Source: Polyangiaceae bacterium (GTDB lineage Bacteria; Myxococcota_A; Polyangia; Polyangiales; Polyangiaceae). From it: DNA of 64,000 nt. The translations under genes were made by a program, and so were the position numbers. The first letter of the stretch is position 1, and each line of letters opens with the position of its first letter. The notes beneath the pieces were generated by a model. The model searched no databases and was not told the DNA's origin. It was given only the letters and a program-made list of their open reading frames with translations. The DNA is taken from positions 558,001 to 622,000 of the forward strand of contig JACKEA010000005.1 of assembly GCA_020633235.1 (NCBI GenBank), in the 5' to 3' direction. Shown one piece after another: positions 51,473-59,202 of the stretch.

Positions 51473-51946
51473 TCAGGAAAACTCCACGTCGACCACTTCG
51501 TACTGACGCAGGCCGCCCGGAAGCTTCACCTTGACCTCGTCCCCCGGCTCCTTGCCGATCAGGGCCCGCGCCAAGGGCGCAGAGACACTGATGCTACCCG
51601 AGTCGATGTCGGCTTCGTCGGCCCCCACGATCTGGTAGGTGACCTCTTCTTCCGTCTCGATGTTGGCGAGCGTCACCCGGGCACCGAAGCGGATCTTGGT
51701 TCCATCCAGCTTGCTGGGGTCGATCACTTCCGAACGGGCCAGCTTGTCCTCGATGTCCTTGATGCGAGCTTCCACCATGCCCTGCCGTTCCTTGGCAGCG
51801 TGGTACTCGGCGTTCTCGCTGAGATCGCCGTGCTCCCGGGCGACACCAATCTCCCGCGAGATCTTGGGGCGCTCCTCCTTCAGCCGCGCGAGCTCGTCCT
51901 TGAGCTTCTGCGCGCCTTGGGGCGTCATCGGAACTTTCTCGGTCAT
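51473..51946 (-). CDS. greA: Transcription elongation factor GreA
   Basis: 157 residues. The N-terminal coiled coil has the tip motif GDLSENAEYHAAKERQ with the acidic residues that reach into RNA polymerase, and the C-terminal FKBP-like domain ends EPGDEVKVKLPGGLRQYEVVDV. GreA rescues backtracked polymerase by RNA cleavage. Full length. It lies upstream of recG on the same strand. Confidence 0.95.
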   Translation of the reverse strand: MTEKVPMTPQGAQKLKDELARLKEERPKISREIGVAREHGDLSENAEYHAAKERQGMVEARIKDIEDKLARSEVIDPSKLDGTKIRFGARVTLANIETEEEVTYQIVGADEADIDSGSISVSAPLARALIGKEPGDEVKVKLPGGLRQYEVVDVEFS

Positions 51947-51999
51947 GGGAGGCCCAAGCTACCTCAGCCCCGAGCCCGATCAAGGCCCCAGATCGCCGA

Positions 52000-53109
52000 T
52001 CAACCGCTCCGCACCGCCGCGTGCGGGTCCGGCGCCGTGAGCGAGGCCCAGGCCGGCACTTCCCTGCGAAGCTTGGCATAGAGGATGCCCGCGATGTGCC
52101 GCGCATACGGCGAGTAGGGCACGTACACGTCCGGTTCCCAGAGCTCCGCGGTCAAGGGCAGCTCGCCGGAGCGTTCGCCGAGCAACGCCGCCAGGGCATC
52201 CTCGAAGTCGTCCATGGTGGGATAGCGATTGCGCGGCAGCTTGCGCATGGCGGTCAGCACCACGGCGTCGAAGCGCGCGTCCAGCTCCGCCACCCGCTCC
52301 GACGGCGGCGTGGGGGGCGTCAACAGGTGCTGCGCGAGGAGCTCGGCGTGCTCGCCCTCGAAGGGCAGCTCGCCGACGGCCATGCGGTAGAGCACCACGC
52401 CGAGACCATAGATGTCCGTGCGCGGGCCGGTCTTGTCGCTCACCGTCTGCTCCGGAGCCATGTAGTTCATGGTCCCGACGGCCACGCCCTGAGCGGTGAG
52501 CCCCGTTTCCCCGACGGCGCGGGCGAGCCCGAAATCCAAGAGCTTCACGGCGTAGGGATCCCCGCGCTCCCCGACCAGGAAGATGTTGTCGGGCTTCACG
52601 TCGCGGTGAACGATGCCCTGGGCATGCGCGGCTTCCAGAGCGGAGGCGACGTGCCAGGCGATGCTCAGGCACTGCCGGGGCGGCAGCCGCGGCTCGCGTC
52701 GCAGGCGATCCCCCAGGGACTCTCCGAACAGGTACTCCATCACCACGTAGGGCGTGCGGTCCGTGCGTTGCCCCGCGTCCAAGATGCGGATCACCGCCGG
52801 GTGCAGCAGACGCTCCGTGAGGCGGATCTCCTTCAGCAGGCGATCGGCGGCTTGCCGGGCTTGGGAGTTGTCGAGGACCTTCACCGCCACCGGCTGCTTC
52901 GTGAGCATGTCCTCGGCCAGGTACACCCGCGCCATCGCGCCCTTGCCGATGTACCCGCGCACCATGTAGCGCTTGCTGTACACCGCCGGCTCGGCAGGCT
53001 CGAAGTCGAGCAGCGAAAGCTCGGAGACGTCTTGGAGCGCCTCGCCATCGAAGGGGCAATGGCGCGCCCCGGGGGAAGCCCGACCACGGTGACAGCGAGG
53101 ACAGATCAT
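52000..53109 (-). CDS. Serine/threonine protein kinase with N-terminal zinc ribbon
   Basis: 369 residues starting MICPRCHRG, chosen because AGGGGAG lies just upstream; an earlier ATG at 53148 is in frame. A zinc ribbon (CPRC, CPFDG) precedes the Hanks-type kinase domain: IGKGAMARVYLAED, AVKVLD (Lys), IVHRDVKPDN, LLDFGLARA and YMAPEQ. All catalytic residues are present. There is no membrane segment, so it is cytoplasmic. Such kinases are abundant in myxobacteria; the target is unknown. Confidence 0.9.
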   Translation of the reverse strand: MICPRCHRGRASPGARHCPFDGEALQDVSELSLLDFEPAEPAVYSKRYMVRGYIGKGAMARVYLAEDMLTKQPVAVKVLDNSQARQAADRLLKEIRLTERLLHPAVIRILDAGQRTDRTPYVVMEYLFGESLGDRLRREPRLPPRQCLSIAWHVASALEAAHAQGIVHRDVKPDNIFLVGERGDPYAVKLLDFGLARAVGETGLTAQGVAVGTMNYMAPEQTVSDKTGPRTDIYGLGVVLYRMAVGELPFEGEHAELLAQHLLTPPTPPSERVAELDARFDAVVLTAMRKLPRNRYPTMDDFEDALAALLGERSGELPLTAELWEPDVYVPYSPYARHIAGILYAKLRREVPAWASLTAPDPHAAVRSG

Positions 53110-53250
53110 CCGCTCCCCTAACGTCTCCTGCCTGGTTCGAGGCTGCAAGCCGTTCCTCCCCTGGCAAAAATGGCGGAAAAAGCAGGCCCCCCGCCGTCGG
53201 GAGCTTGCCAGCGCTCGGCCGAGCCGCTACCACGCCGAGCCGAGCCCAAC

Positions 53251-54111
53251 ATGCGTCGCGCTCTCGCCTCCTTGCTCGTGTTTTCCGCCCTCGGCGCGGC
53301 CGCCTGTGGCCCCAAGAAGCCGGCGGACAACCCCCTGCACTACACGGAGAACGCCAAGCGCGCCTACGACGAGGCCTTGGACGCCTTCTTCGATCACGAC
53401 TGGGAGCTGACCATCGAGCTGATGAAAGAGGTCAAGCGCAAGTACGGCTACAGCCGCTACGCCCGCTTGGCGGATCTCCGCATCGCCGATGCCATGTATC
53501 ACCAGGAAAAGTTTCCGGAGGCGATGGGCGCCTACAAGGCCTTCGTCCACGACTACCCGAACGATCCCGAAGTGCCCTACGCGCGCTATCGCGTCGCCAA
53601 GAGCTTGTTCGAGCAGTCGAGCCAGTCGATCTTGCTGCCGCCGCTGGAAGAGCGCGATCTCGCCAGCGTGCACGACGCCTACACCACCATTCAGGCGTTC
53701 CTGCAGGACTACCCGACGTACAAGCACAGCCGGGAGCTCGAGTTCATGCTCGAGAGCGTGGCCGGACTCCTGGCGCGGCACGAGCTCTACGTCGCGCGCT
53801 TCTACCTGAACGAGGACAACTTCGAAGCGGCGGTGGCCCGCTGCCAGTACGCTCTCCGCCACTACGAGGGCTCGGGGCTCGAAGCCGAAGCCATGGTGCT
53901 TCTGGGCGAGACCTACATGAAGATGAAGCATCGGCGGAAGGCCCGGGCCGTGCTGGAGCAGATGCTGGCCTTGTATCCCGACAGCCCCTTCGTGCTGCCG
54001 GCGAAGAACTTCTTGAAGCTTCTCGGCGGCAACCCGGAGTCCATTCGGCCGGCGCCCCCGGAGGCGACGGCACCGCTGGGAGCCAAGGCAGCCCCCGAGT
54101 CGCTGGAGTGA
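53251..54111 (+). CDS. bamD: Outer-membrane assembly lipoprotein BamD-like (TPR)
   Basis: 286 residues from MRRALASLLVFSALGAAACG, a lipobox signal. A TPR series follows in BamD order (YDEALDAFFDHDWELTIELM, FPEAMGAYKAFVHDYPNDP, YARYRVAKSLFEQS, HRRKARAVLEQMLALYPDSP). BamD, with BamA, inserts beta-barrel proteins into the outer membrane. The tail is rich in Pro and Ala. The response-regulator gene begins 10 bp downstream. Confidence 0.82.
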   Translation: MRRALASLLVFSALGAAACGPKKPADNPLHYTENAKRAYDEALDAFFDHDWELTIELMKEVKRKYGYSRYARLADLRIADAMYHQEKFPEAMGAYKAFVHDYPNDPEVPYARYRVAKSLFEQSSQSILLPPLEERDLASVHDAYTTIQAFLQDYPTYKHSRELEFMLESVAGLLARHELYVARFYLNEDNFEAAVARCQYALRHYEGSGLEAEAMVLLGETYMKMKHRRKARAVLEQMLALYPDSPFVLPAKNFLKLLGGNPESIRPAPPEATAPLGAKAAPESLE

Positions 54112-54121
54112 GGGAGGGTCC

Positions 54122-55579
54122 GTGGCGAGTGAACCGCAGATCTTGAGCACGGTCTCGCCGACCGTGCTGGTGGTGGACGACGAAAAGAACATCCGGCGGA
54201 CCCTGGAGATGGTGCTCTCCGGCGAGGGCTACCGAGTGCTGGAGGCGGGCTCGGCGGAAGACGCCCTGGCCACCCTGAAGAACCCGGCGCTGCCCGTGGA
54301 CCTGGCCATCTTCGACCTCAAGCTGCCGGGCATGAGCGGGCTGGATGCCCTCTCCACGCTGCGCGCGGACGACGCCACCAAAGACGTCCCCGTGATCGTG
54401 ATCAGCGGTCACGCCACGGTGCACGACGCCGTGGCCGCCATCAAGCTCGGCGCCAGCGACTTCTTCGAGAAGCCGCTCAACCGCGAGCGCGTGCTGGTCA
54501 GCGTCCAGAACTGCATCCGCACCGCCCGGCTCAGTCGCACCGTCGAGCAGATGCGCGAGGAGCTCGAGACCCGATACGAGATGATCGGGACGAGCACTGC
54601 GATGCAGAAGCTCTACCAGGAGATCGACAAGGTCGCTCCCACCAAGGCCAGCGTGCTGATCACCGGGGAGAGCGGCACCGGCAAGGAGCTGGTGAGCCGC
54701 GCGATCCACCGGCTGAGCCCACGCAAGGACGAGCCCTTCATCAAGGTCAACTGCGCCGCGATCCCGCGGGAGCTGATCGAGAGCGAGCTGTTCGGCCACG
54801 AGAAGGGCTCCTTCACCGGCGCCCAGGCCCGCAAGCGGGGCTTCTTCGAGCAGGCCCACGGCGGAACGCTGTTCCTCGACGAGATCGGCGACATGGATCT
54901 GGCGGCGCAAGCCAAGGTGCTGCGCGCGCTGCAAAACGGCGAGGTCGTCCGGGTCGGCTCCGAGCACGTGATCCAGGTCGACGTGCGGGTGCTGGCCGCC
55001 ACCAACAAGGATCTGGCCAAGGAAGTCTCCGACGGAAACTTCCGCGAAGATCTCTTCTTCCGCCTGGACGTGTTCCCCATCCGCGTTCCCGCGCTTCGAG
55101 ATCGCTCCGGCGACATATCCATCCTGGCGGAGTCTTTCGTGAAGGCGTTCTGCAAGGAGAACGGCCTGCGCATCAAGCGCATCGACCCGTCGGTGATGGA
55201 GGCTCTCGCTCGCCGCAAGTGGCCCGGCAACGTGCGCGAGCTCAAGAACGTGGTGGAGCGCGCGGCGATCCTGTCGAGCGACGTCATCACCATCGCGGAC
55301 CTGCCGGAGGATCCCCACGCCAGCCCCTTCGACGAGGACGACAGCGACGCCGAGACCTCCGGCACCCACGCCATCGCCGTGCCCTCCCCCGCGGTCAGCG
55401 ACTCCGGAGAGCGCCTCACGCTGCGCGAGTACCGCGAGTCCGCGGAGCGCGCCTACATCGTGGCCACCCTGCAAGCGTTCGACTGGAACATCTCCAAGAC
55501 GGCGGTGGCGCTGGGGGTGGAGCGCACCAACCTGCACAAGAAGATCCGCGCCTATGGCATCAAGCGCGGTGAGGGCTGA
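54122..55579 (+). CDS. NtrC-family sigma-54-dependent response regulator
   Basis: 485 residues from a GTG. A receiver domain (1-130) has VLVVDDEKN and the phosphorylatable Asp in LAIFDLKLPGMSG. The AAA+ domain has GESGTGKELV, GSFTGA (the sigma-54 contact loop, usually GAFTGA), GGTLFLDEIGDM and R-finger region FREDLFFRLDVFP. A Fis-type helix-turn-helix ends the protein (WNISKTAVALGVERTNLHKKI). It activates sigma-54 promoters. Linked to bamD upstream and to a hydrolase gene that overlaps by 26 bp. Confidence 0.93.
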   Translation: MASEPQILSTVSPTVLVVDDEKNIRRTLEMVLSGEGYRVLEAGSAEDALATLKNPALPVDLAIFDLKLPGMSGLDALSTLRADDATKDVPVIVISGHATVHDAVAAIKLGASDFFEKPLNRERVLVSVQNCIRTARLSRTVEQMREELETRYEMIGTSTAMQKLYQEIDKVAPTKASVLITGESGTGKELVSRAIHRLSPRKDEPFIKVNCAAIPRELIESELFGHEKGSFTGAQARKRGFFEQAHGGTLFLDEIGDMDLAAQAKVLRALQNGEVVRVGSEHVIQVDVRVLAATNKDLAKEVSDGNFREDLFFRLDVFPIRVPALRDRSGDISILAESFVKAFCKENGLRIKRIDPSVMEALARRKWPGNVRELKNVVERAAILSSDVITIADLPEDPHASPFDEDDSDAETSGTHAIAVPSPAVSDSGERLTLREYRESAERAYIVATLQAFDWNISKTAVALGVERTNLHKKIRAYGIKRGEG

Positions 55580-56360
55580 TACGCGAGAGCGGGGGGACCT
55601 CCGAGGCGACGGGGATCCCGCGCCCCTCCGCGTGGACGGCAACGGCCCCGCGGTGCTCGCCATCCACGGCTTCGGCGGCACGCCGCAAGAAGTGGCGCTG
55701 GTGGTGGAAGCTGCTCAGGCCGCCGGCCTCGCCGCCCACGCACCGTTGCTCGCGGGGCATGGCACCACCGTCGCCGCGCTGGCGGCCTCGCGCTGGGAGG
55801 ATTGGGCCGAAAGCGCCGAGCAAGCGCTAAAGAGCGTCACCCAGGAGCACGACCGCGCCATCGTCGTGGGCCTGTCTCTGGGCAGCCTGCTCGCGACTCA
55901 TCTCGCCCTGTCCCGCCCCGAGCGCGTGGTCGCCCTCGGTCTCCTCGCCAACGCGTTCTGGTTGATGTCGCCGTTCCCGTCCTGGGCCTTGGCCGCCGTG
56001 GATCGCTTCGGCATCCCGGACTTCTCCTTGCCCAAGGTCACCGCCGACATCGCCGATCCCGAGGCTCGCCGCACTCACCTCACGCTCTCCGCGCAACCGG
56101 TCCACGCCGCCGTGGACGTTTGGAGCGCGGGCAAGCGCCTGCGTGAGCGGCTCGGCGAGCTGCACTTCCCCACCCTCATCCTCCACGGCGCGCGCGATCG
56201 CGTGTGCCCCTCCGCCAACGCCGGCCGCGTCGCTGCGCGCCTGGGCACCACGGACCCCAAGGTGCGCGTCCTGTGGCGATCGCGTCACATCATCACTCGG
56301 GACCTCGAGCGCGCCCTGGTCCGCGAAGAGCTCGTCGAGTTCTTTCTGCGCCTTCGGTGA
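55554..56360 (+). CDS. Alpha/beta hydrolase, carboxylesterase-like
   Basis: 268 residues from the ATG at 55554, or 263 from a GTG at 55569. Motifs are LAIHGFGGTPQE (oxyanion), VVGLSLGSLLA with the nucleophile Ser, LILHGARDRVCP with the Asp and RSRHIITRD with the His. This is the set of Est30-type carboxylesterases or monoglyceride lipases. It has no signal peptide. It overlaps the response-regulator gene and so belongs to the bamD operon. Confidence 0.82.
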   Translation: MASSAVRADTRERGDLRGDGDPAPLRVDGNGPAVLAIHGFGGTPQEVALVVEAAQAAGLAAHAPLLAGHGTTVAALAASRWEDWAESAEQALKSVTQEHDRAIVVGLSLGSLLATHLALSRPERVVALGLLANAFWLMSPFPSWALAAVDRFGIPDFSLPKVTADIADPEARRTHLTLSAQPVHAAVDVWSAGKRLRERLGELHFPTLILHGARDRVCPSANAGRVAARLGTTDPKVRVLWRSRHIITRDLERALVREELVEFFLRLR

Positions 56361-56830
56361 TTCGCCTTCGGCGAATCACCTCCGGGATTCTTCTACACCA
56401 CTGCTGGCCGCAACGCCCTGCGACTCTTCCATCCGGTAGACAAGCCGGCGCCCGGCCTCGCCGGGTTCTCCTCGGAGATTCGCCTTTGGCGAATCACCTC
56501 GGGGATTTTTCTACACCGCTCCGACCTGCAGCGCCTCGCGACCTCTCCATCCAGAAGAGAAGCAGGCGCCCGGCCTCGCCGGGTTCTCCTCGGAGATTCG
56601 CCTTTGGCGAATCACCTCGGGGATTTTTCTACACCGCTCCGACCTGCAGCGCCTCGCGACCTCTCCATCCAGAAGAGAAGCAGGCGCCCGGCCTCGCCGG
56701 GTTCTCCTCGGAGATTCGCCTTTGGCGAATCACCTCGGGTTTTTTCTACACCGCTCCGACCTGCAGCGCCTCGCGACCTCTCCATCCAGAAGAGAAGCAG
56801 GCGCCCGGCCTCGCCGGGTTCTCCCTCGCC
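56359..56830. repeat. Four tandem copies of a 118-bp repeat
   Basis: Units begin at 56359, 56477, 56595 and 56713, exactly 118 bp apart. The last three are nearly identical; the first is diverged and overlaps the hydrolase stop. Each unit contains two hairpins, TTCGCC(TTT)GGCGAA and CCCGGC(CTC)GCCGGG. The frames open in it have no independent support, so I treat it as non-coding. Confidence 0.88.
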
Positions 56831-56911
56831 TCTCAATTCCGATACGTGATCTGATCGTGCCAAAGTCGGATGAAGTGGTTCCAGCTGCTGGGGCCCCATC
56901 CCCAGCAGCGA

Positions 56912-57345
56912 GTGACGCGATGGCGTTTGACGCTCACCGGTAGCCGGTGACGCGATGGCGTTTGACGCTCACCGGTAGTAGGTGACGCGATGGCGTTTGA
57001 CGCCGGTAGCAGGTGACGCGATGGCGTTTGACGCCGGTAGCCGGTGACGCGATGGCGTTTGACGCCGGTAGCAGGTGACGCGATGGCGTTTGACGCCGGT
57101 AGCCGGTGACGCGATGGCGTTTGACGCCGGTAGCCGGCGACGCGATGGCGTTTGACGCCGGTAGCAGGTGACGCGATGGCGTTTGACGCCGGTAGCAGGT
57201 GACGCGATGGCGTTTGACGCCGGTAGCCGGTGACGCGATGGCGTTTGACGCCGGTAGCAGGTGACGCGATGGCGTTTGACGCCGGTAGCCGGTGACGCGA
57301 TGGCGTTTGACGCTCACCGGTAGCAGGTGACGCGATGGCGTCTTG
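56912..57345. repeat. Tandem array of fourteen 31- or 35-bp units
   Basis: Units contain GTGACGCGATGGCGTTTGAC followed by GCCGGTAGC(A/C)G. Eleven steps are 31 bp and a few at both ends are 35 bp because of an extra TCAC, which makes the palindrome TCACCGGTAGCCGGTGA. No unique spacers, hence not CRISPR. Found between the hydrolase gene and dut. Confidence 0.9.
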
Positions 57346-57418
57346 GGCTCTTGGCGGCGAGTGAGCCGGCTCGCTCGCCGGGCGCGGCTTGTGGTGCACT
57401 CGCCTCCGCGTCTGGATG

Positions 57419-57571
57419 TTGGTTCGGCGCGGAACCTCGCGGGCCGCTTCGTGTTGTCCAACATGCCGAGGCGCGCCGAGGCGCGCCCTTGCGGACGCTG
57501 CGCGCATCCGCCACGGGACGAGCGCAGCGCCGTGGCGCGCGTCGCGAGGTTCCGCGGCGCCCCGACAATAC
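57419..57571. repeat. Inverted-repeat element (MITE-like) downstream of dut
   Basis: TTCGGCGCGGAACCTCGCG at the left and CGCGAGGTTCCGCGGCGCC at the right face each other across about 100 bp. The same motif appears singly near 1716, 5489 and 43554. Either a small mobile element or a terminator-like structure. Confidence 0.5.
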
Positions 57572-57574
57572 CCG

Positions 57575-58015
57575 TCAGCCGCCGGTGGAGCCGTAGCCGC
57601 CGGCGCCGCGCTCGGTGTCGTCGAGCTCTTGTGCAACGGTGATCTGGACGCGAGTGACGGGTGCGATCACGAGCTGCGCGATGCGCGCGAGAGGCTCCAC
57701 GGCAAAGGGCTCGGCGCCGTGGTTGATGAGCACGATGCCCACCTCCCCGCGGTAGTCGCTGTCGATCGTGCCGGGGCTGTTGACGATGGAGATGCCGCCC
57801 TTGAGAGCCCAGCCGCTGCGGGGGCGCACCTGTCCCTCGAACCCCGGGGGAATGGCCAGAGCCAGGCCCGTCGGGATCAGTCGGCGTTCGCCGGGGGCGA
57901 GCAGCACGGCGCTCTCGAGAGCCGCGCACAGATCCAAACCCGCGGAGCCCGGGGTCTGATAGCGCGGCAACGGCACCTCGACGGCGCCGACCCGCTTCAC
58001 GCGAAGCTCCGGCAT
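57575..58015 (-). CDS. dut: dUTP diphosphatase (dUTPase)
   Basis: 146 residues with all five trimeric dUTPase motifs: TPGSAGLDL (1), RPRSGWALKGG (2), NSPGTIDSDYRGEV (3), RIAQLVI (4) and RGAGGYGSTG (5). It hydrolyses dUTP to dUMP to keep uracil out of DNA. Its ATG shares a base with the moxR stop (TGATG), so it belongs to that operon. Confidence 0.95.
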   Translation of the reverse strand: MPELRVKRVGAVEVPLPRYQTPGSAGLDLCAALESAVLLAPGERRLIPTGLALAIPPGFEGQVRPRSGWALKGGISIVNSPGTIDSDYRGEVGIVLINHGAEPFAVEPLARIAQLVIAPVTRVQITVAQELDDTERGAGGYGSTGG

Positions 58016-59178
58016 CAGAGCTCCGCGAAGCGCCCGCTCTTGAGCGTGGCGTCGAGCAGTTGCCGCACGCGTTGCTCGAGCTGGCGCGCTTGCTGATCCG
58101 GGATCTGCGCCAGCGCCGTCTTGATCTCGCCCAGCGCCTTGAGCTGACTGAAGAGCTGGAGATCGCTCGGCGGCGCGGCGCCCGTGAGCACCTGGCGGAT
58201 GCGGTCGATCTCGGCGCCGAGCGCTTCCACGCCCACGCCCAGCGCACCCACCCGGCGGCGATCCGGATGCTCGCGATAGAACGCCTCCAGCACCGGCTGC
58301 ACGATTTGCTCGAGGATCGGCGCCTGGTCCTCGGCGTTCCAGATGTGCTTGAGCACGAACAAGTCCGAGTTGTCGGCCTGGGAGCGGCCGTCCAAGTAGG
58401 CGCTGGCGGCGAACAGCTTGAGCATCTTCACCACGCGCCGGTCGCTGATGCTGATGCCCTCGGCGCGGATCTGGAAAATGAGCCCCTTGTAGCTGCTCAA
58501 AAAGCCTTCGGAGAAGCTCAAGCGCTTGGCCAGATCCTCCGTCATGGCGTGGATGTCCTTGGCGCTCACCAGCGGCTGCACCTTGGCGCGGCGGAGCTTC
58601 TTGACCTCGTGGTTCACGCCCAGCTGCAAGAGCTCGTTGAAGTGATAGGCGTCGAGGTTGTCGCTGCGGATGCGAAGCAGGAAGCGATCGAAGAGCGCGC
58701 TCAGGGACTCGTCGCTGGGCACCTCGTTGCTGGCACCAAAGGCGCTGATGAGCGGCGTCTCGATCACCTGCCCGCCGGAGGAATAGATACGCTCGTTCAG
58801 GAGCGTGAGCAGCGCGTTCAAGATGGCGCTGTTGCTCTTGAACACCTCGTCCAAGAACACGATCTCCGCTTCTGGAAGCATGTTGGCGGTGCGCCGCTGG
58901 TAGTGGCCGTCGCGAAAGGCCTGGATGTCCACCGGACCGAAGATCTCGTTCGGCTCCGTGAAGCGCGTGAGCAAATACTCGAAGTAACGCGCGTCGAGCA
59001 GGTGCGCGAGGTTACGGAGCAGCGCGCTCTTGGCGGTGCCCGGCGGGCCGATGAGCACGGCGTGCTCCCGCGCCACCACGGCGATCAGCAAGAGGCGAAT
59101 CACCTCGCTCTTGCCCAAGAACTGCGAATCCAGGGTTTCTGCGACCTGGCGCAGGCGTGCCGAGAGGTCCGTGCTCAT
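58015..59178 (-). CDS. MoxR-family AAA+ ATPase (RavA-like)
   Basis: 387 residues. Walker A is AVLIGPPGTAKSALLRNL, Walker B EIVFLDEVFKSNSAILNAL, sensor and Arg-finger regions SAFGASNEVP and LFDRFLLRI. The C-terminal helical extension resembles RavA. MoxR ATPases act as chaperones or metal-centre assembly factors, usually with a von Willebrand factor A partner that is not visible here. The ATPase-TPR gene lies 24 bp upstream on the same strand. Confidence 0.88.
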   Translation of the reverse strand: MSTDLSARLRQVAETLDSQFLGKSEVIRLLLIAVVAREHAVLIGPPGTAKSALLRNLAHLLDARYFEYLLTRFTEPNEIFGPVDIQAFRDGHYQRRTANMLPEAEIVFLDEVFKSNSAILNALLTLLNERIYSSGGQVIETPLISAFGASNEVPSDESLSALFDRFLLRIRSDNLDAYHFNELLQLGVNHEVKKLRRAKVQPLVSAKDIHAMTEDLAKRLSFSEGFLSSYKGLIFQIRAEGISISDRRVVKMLKLFAASAYLDGRSQADNSDLFVLKHIWNAEDQAPILEQIVQPVLEAFYREHPDRRRVGALGVGVEALGAEIDRIRQVLTGAAPPSDLQLFSQLKALGEIKTALAQIPDQQARQLEQRVRQLLDATLKSGRFAEL

Positions 59179-59202
59179 GTTCGTGCTCGCTCGAAGGCTC
59201 CG

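Noticed and set aside
56912..57345. Possible CRISPR array
   Set aside because: Units are contiguous and nearly identical with no unique spacers, and no cas gene is nearby.
56833..58247. Long minus-strand frames through the 31-bp array (PSRHLLPASNAIASP-type repeats)
   Set aside because: 31 bp is not a multiple of 3, so the repeat is read in all frames; the frames are open only because the unit lacks stops. They also overlap dut.
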